Below, one piece after another: positions 24,479 to 31,803 of a stretch of 59,811 nucleotides of DNA. Source of the DNA: Candidatus Omnitrophota bacterium (lineage in GTDB: Bacteria > Omnitrophota > Gorgyraeia > Zapsychrales > Fredricksoniimonadaceae); NCBI GenBank assembly GCA_013287965.1, contig JABDCU010000009.1:1-59811 (forward strand), given 5' to 3'. Position numbers and translations under genes: made by a program. The notes under the pieces were generated by a model. It searched no databases and was not told the DNA's origin. It saw only the letters and a program-made list of their open reading frames with translations. Every line of letters begins with the position of its first letter. The stretch's first letter is position 1.

Positions 24479-24960
24479 TGAAAAAATATACATTATTCTT
24501 CATATTGTTTTTGATATTTTCCAGGGCGGGTTTGGGGGCGGACAGCTCCCATGTAAACTATTTCAGTGATTATATTAATTCGCCTAAAGCCCCTGTTGTC
24601 AATGCGGCCGATAACAGTGTCAGCCCCAATAATGCAACGAACAATGAGGTCAGTAAGAATTCGGATGAAACGGGCCCCACTGCGGCATTGCAAGGGATCC
24701 CTGCTCAATGGAAAGCATGCACCATTGATAGTGATTGCACAGCCGGAGTGGTTGATTGCATGTCCTGGCAGCCGCTAAATAAAAAATATTTACATAAGCT
24801 GGTTAAAGATCTGGATCCTTGTTTGTCCTCTGTTGATCCCGGTTTCCAGCCGCAGGCGGTTTGCATTAATAAGGCCTGTCAAACAACAGATAAAAGCACT
24901 GATGTTACATGGGAAGAGTGGCTTAGTGAAATGCGTAAAGTGCCTAAAAACACCCCATGA
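24478..24960 (+). CDS. Cys-rich secreted protein at the end of the trb operon
   Basis: A 160-residue exported protein, start overlapping the trbB stop by one base (TAATG). The signal peptide ends near residue 20 (GLGA). An Asn/Ser-rich linker is followed by a domain of about 85 residues with five or six cysteines (CTIDSDC, VVDCMSW, DPC, AVC, KAC), presumably disulphide-bonded in the periplasm or outside the cell. The C..D.DC....C.W.P.NK pattern recurs in small secreted proteins I cannot name. Co-transcription suggests a secretion accessory, entry-exclusion or substrate role. Confidence 0.75.
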   Translation: MKKYTLFFILFLIFSRAGLGADSSHVNYFSDYINSPKAPVVNAADNSVSPNNATNNEVSKNSDETGPTAALQGIPAQWKACTIDSDCTAGVVDCMSWQPLNKKYLHKLVKDLDPCLSSVDPGFQPQAVCINKACQTTDKSTDVTWEEWLSEMRKVPKNTP

Positions 24961-25013
24961 AACTTTTTGATGGTCCGCGTTGTCTAAATTAATGAAGGGC
25001 AGGCAGTTTTATA

Positions 25014-25022
25014 TGGTAGAAT
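25014..25022 (+). promoter_or_regulatory. Extended -10 promoter of the His-rich protein gene
   Basis: TG-G-TAGAAT is an extended -10; no good -35 is seen. Transcription would begin near 25029, just ahead of the AAGGAG ribosome site. The -10 resembles that of the repeated element (TAGAATA) but the dyad is absent. Confidence 0.4.
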
Positions 25023-25043
25023 AATTTAGGCAAGGAGATCCAT

Positions 25044-25517
25044 ATGAGAAATGCACTTAGAATATCATTTGCTGTTTTGATCATAAGCCTGTTCATCATG
25101 CGGCCTGCTTCATCTTATGCGGATGGGCACCATGACGGGGATGGGCACAGTCACGATGGGGGTGGTCATGGTCACGATGGGGGTTGGCATGGTCGTGATG
25201 AGGGTTGGCACGGCCATCATGATCATTCCTATATTGGCGTTGGTTTTTCTATGTGGCCGGATGATTATTATTACAGCGCCCCTTATTACCCGCCACCGGA
25301 TGAGGTGCTTGTTTCTCCACCAGTAACGGTAGTCCAGCCGCCGACGGTCATTGAGCCTGAGGCCCCGGATTCATTTACCATTAATATTCCCAATAAGCAG
25401 GGCGGCTATACGGCTGTCACTCTTAGAAGATCAGGAAGCGGTTTTATAGGGCCGCAGGGAGAATTCTACACGCAATTCCCCACGGTCTATCAGTTACAAA
25501 CCATTTACGGAAAATAG
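25044..25517 (+). CDS. His-rich secreted protein, possible metal binder
   Basis: A 157-residue exported protein with a signal peptide (to about residue 26, SYA). Residues 28-62 are low complexity, rich in His, Gly and Asp (repeats such as GHGHDGGWHG), likely able to bind divalent metals. A Tyr/Pro-rich stretch follows. The last 50 residues form a small domain (FTINIPNKQGGYTAVTLRRSGSGFIGPQGEFY) of a type seen C-terminally in small exported proteins. Its stop overlaps the pyruvate kinase start by one base. Confidence 0.75.
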   Translation: MRNALRISFAVLIISLFIMRPASSYADGHHDGDGHSHDGGGHGHDGGWHGRDEGWHGHHDHSYIGVGFSMWPDDYYYSAPYYPPPDEVLVSPPVTVVQPPTVIEPEAPDSFTINIPNKQGGYTAVTLRRSGSGFIGPQGEFYTQFPTVYQLQTIYGK

Positions 25518-26959
25518 TGAAACTACCTTCCCATAAAACAAAAATTGTCTGTACGATCGGCCCCGCCTCGTCTTCTTTATCCAAGCTTGAAGGGATGATC
25601 GAAAGCGGGATGAACGTGGCCCGCCTTAACGGCTCGCATGGGGAATTCAAGGAGCACGCCCAAAATATCCGTAATATCCGTGCTGCCGCCTCCAAAATAC
25701 AGCGCATGGTCAGCATCCTGATTGACCTTCCCGGCGTCAAAATGCGCATCGGCATCCTCCGGAATAATTCAGTGATGCTTAAAAAAGGCGGGGACGTGGT
25801 GCTGACGACCAGGAATGTCCTGGGCACCCAGGAGCTCATCCCCGTTGAGTATAAAGAGCTTCCTAAAAGTGTTTCTAAAGGCACGATCATTTTTCTTAAT
25901 GACGGGTTTATCCAATTAAAAGTAGAAAAAATTTCCGGCCGTAATGTGTTTTGCAAGGTCTTGATCGGAGGAAAACTCACGACACATAAAGGGCTTAATT
26001 TGCCCGGAGTGAAATTAAACATCAATCCGATCACTGACAAAGACCTGAAAATAGTCGATTTTGGGTTAAAACACGGGGTCAATGTTTTTGGCCTTTCCTT
26101 TGTTGAGGGCCCTAAGGACATTATTAAAGTCAGGGAATTTGCCCAAAGGAGGGGCCATCATGTTTATTTGGTGGCCAAGATCGAGCGTGGGGCAGCGATA
26201 GAGAATTTTGATGAGATCCTCAAAGCCGCGGACGCGGTGATGATCGCGCGCGGGGACCTGGGTGTTGAGATCCCCATTGAAGAAGTGCCGGGCGTCCAAA
26301 AACGGCTGATCCAAAAAGCCAATATCATGGGGCGTCCCGTGATCACTGCCACCCAAATGCTGGAATCCATGACCCAGAATGTGCGTCCGACCCGCGCGGA
26401 AGTCAATGACGTGGCCAATGCCATTTTAGACGGTACAGATGCCATCATGCTCTCGCAGGAAACAGCCATCGGCGATTATCCCGTTGAAACCGTGCGTATG
26501 ATGGCCAAAATTGCCGTGACCACTGAACGTCAGCGCGATGAGGGGCAGTTGTCCGATGCGGCAGGCAGGCAAATAAGTAACAGGGTCATCCAGAATTGGG
26601 GGTTGACCATTACGGATATCACCGCCTTGAACGCTTTTCGCGTGACACAGGAACTGGATGTCCGTTATATACTGACGCCGACGACCAGCGGGAGCACGGC
26701 CAGGCGGATCTCCCGGTTCAAGCCGCATTGCTGGGTATTGTCTTTTAGCGCGAGCGCCCAGGTTTGCGACTTTTTAAATTTTTCTTACGGGGTACAGCCG
26801 TTCTTTTTAAATAAAAAGATCACCCATGATCCTCATGCGATACTTAAAAATCTTAAAAAATGCCATCTTCTTAAAAAAGGCGATACGGTGATCTTGACCG
26901 AACGCAGATTATCTCCTCATCCAGGGGACACGGATTCATTAGGGATAGTCACTTTATAG
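25517..26959 (+). CDS. pyk: Pyruvate kinase
   Basis: A 480-residue pyruvate kinase (PEP + ADP to pyruvate + ATP), last ATP-forming step of glycolysis. It starts at GTG (25517), whose G is also the last base of the previous TAG stop. Motifs: VARLNGSHGE (K+/ATP site), DLPGVKMRIG where many enzymes have DTKGPEIR, catalytic Lys in AKIERG, ARGDLGVEIP, TQMLESM and the long TRAEVNDVANAILDGTDAIMLSQETA. The C-terminal allosteric domain is complete. Its 3' end overlaps the convergent AsmA-like gene by 43 nt. Confidence 0.95.
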   Translation: MKLPSHKTKIVCTIGPASSSLSKLEGMIESGMNVARLNGSHGEFKEHAQNIRNIRAAASKIQRMVSILIDLPGVKMRIGILRNNSVMLKKGGDVVLTTRNVLGTQELIPVEYKELPKSVSKGTIIFLNDGFIQLKVEKISGRNVFCKVLIGGKLTTHKGLNLPGVKLNINPITDKDLKIVDFGLKHGVNVFGLSFVEGPKDIIKVREFAQRRGHHVYLVAKIERGAAIENFDEILKAADAVMIARGDLGVEIPIEEVPGVQKRLIQKANIMGRPVITATQMLESMTQNVRPTRAEVNDVANAILDGTDAIMLSQETAIGDYPVETVRMMAKIAVTTERQRDEGQLSDAAGRQISNRVIQNWGLTITDITALNAFRVTQELDVRYILTPTTSGSTARRISRFKPHCWVLSFSASAQVCDFLNFSYGVQPFFLNKKITHDPHAILKNLKKCHLLKKGDTVILTERRLSPHPGDTDSLGIVTL

Positions 26960-28596
26960 CTGGAGTAGGCATCCACGCGCTGGTCGATCATCCGTTCGAT
27001 AAATCCAAACATGTGCTGACGCACCCTGTCCTTAAGAGGGGAATTGTCCCATTGAAAATTCATCCGGTGCAGGTCGCCGGAAAGGCTGAATTCAAAAGGT
27101 AACGTCCATGCCCCACTGACCAAACCGATCAGCCTGCGGCCAAGGGGAGATTCGCCAAGAAGTTTTTGGGAGAAACGCAGGGAATTACGGCTTGAAACCA
27201 GGTCATCCGCGTCAAGATGGAAAAATCCGCTTAATTCAAAATCTTCCGTGTTCAGCTTCAGGTCATCCAGCATTTTTAGTTTCCCGTTGATCGTAAAACG
27301 ACTGGATATGTCCGCATTGGACACATGGCCCAAAGAGGGCATTTGCAAGGTCTTTGCCATCCACTGTTGGAGATCAGAACCGTTAAAATTACCATGATGT
27401 AATGCTACGCTGCCCGTGAGCTCCATATCTTGCGGTGCCTGCAGCTTGAACTTGCCGGATAAAAGACCATGGCCTGCCATGTCTATCCCTTCAAATTGGC
27501 CCTGACCTTTGACCTGCCAGGGCACGGAAGCGGTATTCAAGAAAATACGTCCATGCAAATGCCCCGCGTATATTTTAGCGGATAAAGCGATGTCTTCCTG
27601 GTCGGGATTAACAAGATGGATGCTGGCCCAAAGGTCCTCAAGAGGGAGCCTGTATTCATTACCATGGATTGAAAAGTTGCTTTGCATCTGTTTTATCCTT
27701 AATTTGAGCAAATGGCCATTGATGATCCGGGCCATTAGGTCTTTGAAAGCCAAATGCGCGTTTTGCAGATCAAAGGTCCCTTTAAACACAAGTCCTTGCC
27801 TGGTATTGTGGGCATAAAAATGCAGGCGGGTATTTTTAAAAGTGACATCAGCCTCGCATTGAAAAAAATCTTGTCTTAAAAAATGCCCGGAGGCAGTGAC
27901 ATTGTCGCCATTAAGGGAAAAGGTGAGTTTTTTAAGGACAATGTCCTTGCCTTGTGCGTTTAAATTCCCATCAATATCCAGGATATAAAACTTGTCATAA
28001 AAAATAAATCCCTTCCAATCGATGCTATGGGCATGCCATCTGCCCCATAGGTCCAGGGAAGACTGGAGGCCCCAAGACCCATGGGCACTGAAGCTGCCTT
28101 GGTCAAGACGAAGGTCCATTTTAAAGCCAATAGGGTCTCCGTTGGCAAGGCCGTGGGGGTAGAATTGTCCGTTAGACACAAGAAGCCGTATATTTTCCGG
28201 GGGAAGCCCTTTGGTCCTTGCGTATATTTTATTGCCGTACCAGACCCAATAATTTTTTAAGGCAGGTAGATCAATGGCCATGCCATCAATGGCTATATTA
28301 TTTAAAACCCCCACCGTTACCCGGGATGCCTGCAGCATAGGGCTTTTTTTATCAGGGCTGAATATTTTTACATTTTTTAAAATAATGGAGTTGGGAAAGT
28401 GGTAATGGACTGTTTCAAAAGTTATTTTTGTTTGGTACCCTTGGCCGATCGCATTGGCAAGGGCCAGGGAATAGGGGGTAAGCCAGCGATTGACCTGGAA
28501 ATCAAAAGCAGTCCCCATCGCACCGGTCACCAGCAGGATGAGGATTGTGTATTTCCATTTAAAGAGAAACCTTTGTAAATAGTTGGCCATTAACAT
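26917..28596 (-). CDS. AsmA-like envelope protein
   Basis: A 559-residue protein with one N-terminal membrane helix (about 15-33) and a long periplasmic part of repeated beta strands, with NAIGQGYQTKITFETVHY and ILKNVKIFSPD near the start. This is the organisation of AsmA/TamB-like proteins that form lipid-transporting grooves. Near the C-terminus SPLGRRLIGLVSGAWTLPFEFSLSGDL resembles the end of AsmA-like domains. The start may be 28596 or 28590 (MANYLQRF). It overlaps the upstream TPR gene by 38 nt and is probably coupled to it. Confidence 0.75.
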   Translation of the reverse strand: MLMANYLQRFLFKWKYTILILLVTGAMGTAFDFQVNRWLTPYSLALANAIGQGYQTKITFETVHYHFPNSIILKNVKIFSPDKKSPMLQASRVTVGVLNNIAIDGMAIDLPALKNYWVWYGNKIYARTKGLPPENIRLLVSNGQFYPHGLANGDPIGFKMDLRLDQGSFSAHGSWGLQSSLDLWGRWHAHSIDWKGFIFYDKFYILDIDGNLNAQGKDIVLKKLTFSLNGDNVTASGHFLRQDFFQCEADVTFKNTRLHFYAHNTRQGLVFKGTFDLQNAHLAFKDLMARIINGHLLKLRIKQMQSNFSIHGNEYRLPLEDLWASIHLVNPDQEDIALSAKIYAGHLHGRIFLNTASVPWQVKGQGQFEGIDMAGHGLLSGKFKLQAPQDMELTGSVALHHGNFNGSDLQQWMAKTLQMPSLGHVSNADISSRFTINGKLKMLDDLKLNTEDFELSGFFHLDADDLVSSRNSLRFSQKLLGESPLGRRLIGLVSGAWTLPFEFSLSGDLHRMNFQWDNSPLKDRVRQHMFGFIERMIDQRVDAYSSYKVTIPNESVSPG

Positions 28597-29083
28597 AAAG
28601 TTCTACTTTGTTGATGTAATAAACCAGTTGATGTTTGCGCTGAAAACCCGAAAGGAACTTAAAGTATTTTTTGTCATTAAAAATGAAAATAAGCTGGCGG
28701 AAAGAAGCTGCCTTGCTGCGGTATTCTTTCATATCATCAGGATGCTGCTGGAGTTGGGCTATTTTAATAAGATAGATCAGGGCGATCAGGGCTTCCTGGT
28801 GCTGCGGGTACTTGGCATAAAAATCCTTGAACTCATCAGAAGCTAGGCTCAAGTTGTTTTGCAGGAAATAATACTCTCCCTGGGCAAATGCCGCAGCCAG
28901 GCAATGGGGAGAGCTGGGGCAATCATCAAGGACCCCCCGAAAAGCCATGAAGGCAAAGTCATTTTCTCCCTGTTTGGCTAAACCTACAGCTTCATTCCAC
29001 TCAAGGTCCGCTTCCGAGGCTTCAACACAGGTCACCCATAAAAAACCCTGCAACAATAATGAAAGAATGATAACGTACAGCAT
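28559..29083 (-). CDS. Secreted TPR-type protein
   Basis: A 174-residue protein with a signal peptide (to about residue 22, CVEA) followed by helical repeats: WNEAVGLAKQGENDFAFMAFRGVLDDCPSS and ALIALIYLIKIAQL fit tetratricopeptide-like units. Two Cys flank the second repeat. The C-terminus (about 135-174) looks like a beta hairpin. It is transcribed with the AsmA-like gene, so it may be a periplasmic partner. Function unknown. Confidence 0.7.
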   Translation of the reverse strand: MLYVIILSLLLQGFLWVTCVEASEADLEWNEAVGLAKQGENDFAFMAFRGVLDDCPSSPHCLAAAFAQGEYYFLQNNLSLASDEFKDFYAKYPQHQEALIALIYLIKIAQLQQHPDDMKEYRSKAASFRQLIFIFNDKKYFKFLSGFQRKHQLVYYINKVELYVNGQLFTKVSL

Positions 29084-29110
29084 AAGACCACCCTGGCCTT
29101 CTTCAATTCA

Positions 29111-29138
29111 AGTATACCCTATATTGGCTTAACTGCAA
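29111..29138 (-). promoter_or_regulatory. Sigma70-type promoter of the TPR/AsmA-like unit
   Basis: On the minus strand TTGCAG and TATACT are separated by 16 bp. Transcription would start near 29104, about 20 nt before the start codon at 29083, with an AGGGTGG ribosome site between. Confidence 0.6.
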
Positions 29139-29146
29139 GGTGGGTG

Positions 29147-30439
29147 CTACGACGAGGAAAAATTAATTTTTTTAATTGTAAAATAGGTCATGCCAAAAAC
29201 ACCTGCTTCAATGATCGCGGTGGCCATGGCCGCTCCCACGTAGGAAAAAGAATAGATGAAAATAATGATCAAGGGCAGGCCGATGGCGGCCATGGTGATA
29301 TGTATCTTTGAGTAGGCATCGGTTTTGCCGCAGACCAAGAGGAACTGCACGCGAAAAGCATTCGAGCTGATAAAGAAAACAGCAATGAGCAAAAACCTCA
29401 ACGATAGTACTGCCGCGGGATAGGTCCCCCCGCAGACAAGTTTCACTATAAACGGCGCCAGAAGAAAAAACAAGGGCAGGAAGATCAAAGAAACAATGAG
29501 TGTTATCAACTGCACCTGCTGCATGATCTCAAAAGCCCGCATTTTATTCTTATGGAATATTTTGCTAAGCCGCGGGAAGATCGCCTGGGTGAAAGCAAAC
29601 AGCGGGAAGGTTTGCACCGCGTTGGCAATTTTTTCAGCGATGGAATAAAATCCGGTGAGGGTATTATTGGTCAAAAGCCCCACCGCAAAGATGCGGGTGG
29701 CGGTATAGGCGTTGATGGCAACCACGGAAATAAAAACATTCCATCCAGCCTTCAGCTGCCGGCGCAGGTCATTAAGGTGGGGAGGCTGCAAGGAAACTTT
29801 AAAACGGGTAAAAAGGACATATTGCCCTAAAATACCGATGATGAGCGCGGACAAGGAGGTGATGGTCGGCACTAACAGATAGTCGTTGGGCCCATGGATG
29901 AAAAGAAAAATACCAAAGGCATAGGCAAACTCCCCGATGATATTGATCTTGGCTGTGTAGCGCATGCTTTCCGATCCCTGGAAAAACCAGGCGGGAAAAA
30001 GAGTATTGCCGATCACTGCCCCAAAACTCAGCGCGTAGACCATCCAGTCATCTTTGAACCGCGGGACAAAATACACGACCATGCAAAGGACAAGCAAACT
30101 TAAAAAAGCCAGGATGATCTTGATGGTCATGACAGCGGAAATGACATTACAGATCTTGGGCTTATCCTCGTGGCAGAGCGAAATTTCTTTGGTCGCGGAA
30201 ACACTGAACCCATAATCAGTAAGGATCATGAAGTACTGCACAAAGGCCTGGGCAAAACAGATCAGCCCGAATTTCTCAGGGCCGATCACACGGAACAAAT
30301 AAGGCAAAATGATGATCGGAAAAACATAGGTGATCAACTGCAGCCAGGAAAGAGATCTCACATTATGCAAGACCTTGGCGCCTTCAAGGGGATCAACCAT
30401 CCGGTAAGTCTTTTGGACCAATTTAATGAGGGCGTGCAT
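29147..30439 (-). CDS. Oligosaccharide flippase (Wzx/RfbX-type, MOP superfamily)
   Basis: A 430-residue membrane protein with about twelve helices. The N-terminal VRSLSWLQLITYVFPIIILPYLFRVIGPEKFGLICFAQAF is the classic opening of RfbX/Wzx flippases, which move lipid-linked oligosaccharides across the inner membrane. It stands alone here rather than in a sugar gene cluster, with the GH1 gene divergent on the other side. The ribosome site is weak. Confidence 0.9.
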   Translation of the reverse strand: MHALIKLVQKTYRMVDPLEGAKVLHNVRSLSWLQLITYVFPIIILPYLFRVIGPEKFGLICFAQAFVQYFMILTDYGFSVSATKEISLCHEDKPKICNVISAVMTIKIILAFLSLLVLCMVVYFVPRFKDDWMVYALSFGAVIGNTLFPAWFFQGSESMRYTAKINIIGEFAYAFGIFLFIHGPNDYLLVPTITSLSALIIGILGQYVLFTRFKVSLQPPHLNDLRRQLKAGWNVFISVVAINAYTATRIFAVGLLTNNTLTGFYSIAEKIANAVQTFPLFAFTQAIFPRLSKIFHKNKMRAFEIMQQVQLITLIVSLIFLPLFFLLAPFIVKLVCGGTYPAAVLSLRFLLIAVFFISSNAFRVQFLLVCGKTDAYSKIHITMAAIGLPLIIIFIYSFSYVGAAMATAIIEAGVFGMTYFTIKKINFSSS

Positions 30440-30482
30440 GAGTTTAATTTACTCTTTACTTAAGTCTAAATAAACACATTTC

Positions 30483-30512
30483 TTGAGGATTTTTATTTGG
30501 CAGTGATATAAT
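30483..30512 (+). promoter_or_regulatory. Promoter of the GH1 gene, predicted leaderless
   Basis: TTGAGG and TATAAT lie 18 bp apart, and TG-A precedes the -10 to make an extended -10. Seven bases after the -10 is 30519, which is the A of the start codon, so the transcript should begin at the AUG. No ribosome site is present. Confidence 0.6.
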
Positions 30513-30518
30513 TTTACC

Positions 30519-31742
30519 ATGATCCAATTTCCCAAGAATTTCTACTGGGGTGCCGCGACATCTTCTTATCAGGTGGAAGGTAATAATGCTAACGCGGATT
30601 GGTGGCCTTGGGAGGCCCAAGCAGGCAAAGAAAGGTCCGGCCTGGCCTGCCGGCATTATGAATTTTACGAGAGTGATTTTGACCTGGTCAAAAGTTTAAA
30701 CCACAATGCCCACCGCCTTTCTATTGAATGGAGCCGCATTGAGCCCCGCGAAGGGGAATTTTCCAAAGAAGCCCTGCAGCATTACGTTAATGTGCTTATG
30801 ACCCTGCGTGTGCGGGGCATAGAGCCGATGGTGACCTTGCATCACTTTACCAATCCGATCTGGTTTAGCGAGTCAGGCGGCTGGCTGAACCCTCTTTGTG
30901 TTAAGCGTTTTTTGCGTTACTGTGATTTTGTCGTCAGGGAGCTGTCCCGTCATGTTCATTTTTGGTTTACCATCAACGAGCCTACGGTTTATTTTTCCCA
31001 TGCCTATCTTTGGGGCATGTGGCCGCCCCAGGAAAAGTCGATCTTTAAAATGAAGGCAGTTTGTGATTATCTTAATGACGCGCATATTGAGGCCTACCGG
31101 CTCATCCATAAAATTTATCAGGAAATAAACATTGCCCCGCCTGCTGTCAGCATCGCCCATCATATGCAGGCCATTGTCGGCTGCGATCAAAGTTTAAAGA
31201 ACCGTTTCGCTGTTGCTATAAGAAGGCAATTGTATAACTTGCAGATCCTGGACTATTTAACACGGCATAAAGCCCTTGATTTTATTGGGGTTAACTATTA
31301 TTCACGGCATCTGGCGCACGCGCATAGCTGGTGGATCGGCAATTTGCTGATGGAGACTTGCCAAGAGAAGCATCATCCGCTCAAGAAGAATTCTTTGGGT
31401 TGGGACATTTATCCGGAAGGTTTGGGCACCGTGCTTTTAGACCTTAAGGATTACAAGTTACCGGTGATCATCGCGGAAAACGGCATTTGCACTGGCGACG
31501 ATAATGAGCGCTGGGAATATATCCAAAGCCACCTTAAGAATGTCCACTTGAGCCTGCAACAAGGGGTAAATGTGACAGGCTATCTTTATTGGTCCTTGAT
31601 GGATAACTTTGAGTGGGCCCACGGCTTTGGCCCCAGATTTGGGTTGATCAATATTGATTACAACACGCAGCAAAGGACTGTCAGGGATTCCGCCAAAAAA
31701 TTTGCTGAAGTCTGCAAGACAGGTATTTTAGAAGTTATTTAG
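30519..31742 (+). CDS. GH1 family beta-glycosidase
   Basis: A 407-residue glycoside hydrolase family 1 enzyme hydrolysing beta-linked glucosides or galactosides by the retaining mechanism. N-terminal FYWGAATSSYQVEG is the family signature. The acid/base is Glu154 (TINEP) and the nucleophile is Glu320 (IIAENGI). The C-terminal SLMDNFEWAHGFGPRFGL is conserved. It is slightly shorter than the usual 440-470 residues. No signal peptide, so it acts in the cytoplasm. Confidence 0.93.
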   Translation: MIQFPKNFYWGAATSSYQVEGNNANADWWPWEAQAGKERSGLACRHYEFYESDFDLVKSLNHNAHRLSIEWSRIEPREGEFSKEALQHYVNVLMTLRVRGIEPMVTLHHFTNPIWFSESGGWLNPLCVKRFLRYCDFVVRELSRHVHFWFTINEPTVYFSHAYLWGMWPPQEKSIFKMKAVCDYLNDAHIEAYRLIHKIYQEINIAPPAVSIAHHMQAIVGCDQSLKNRFAVAIRRQLYNLQILDYLTRHKALDFIGVNYYSRHLAHAHSWWIGNLLMETCQEKHHPLKKNSLGWDIYPEGLGTVLLDLKDYKLPVIIAENGICTGDDNERWEYIQSHLKNVHLSLQQGVNVTGYLYWSLMDNFEWAHGFGPRFGLINIDYNTQQRTVRDSAKKFAEVCKTGILEVI

Positions 31743-31769
31743 TCTCGTCGAAAAAAAATCAATTCTCCG

Positions 31770-31797
31770 TTGACACTCTCCTCAAATGTTATAAAGT
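31770..31797 (+). promoter_or_regulatory. Promoter of smc, predicted leaderless
   Basis: A perfect TTGACA is followed after 16 bp by TAAAGT; an overlapping extended -10 (TG-T-TATAAA, 31787-31795) is the alternative. Either puts the transcription start within about 2 nt of the ATG at 31804. No ribosome site can fit in such a leader. Confidence 0.55.
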
Positions 31798-31803
31798 GAT
31801 GAT

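Noticed and set aside
15650-24960. Integrative conjugative element
   Set aside because: No relaxase, coupling protein, integrase, tRNA target or flanking direct repeat is visible in the window, so only a secretion operon is supported.
25599-25612. Possible third copy of the palindromic repeat (GAAAGCGGG)
   Set aside because: Only nine bases match and they lie in conserved pyruvate kinase coding sequence.
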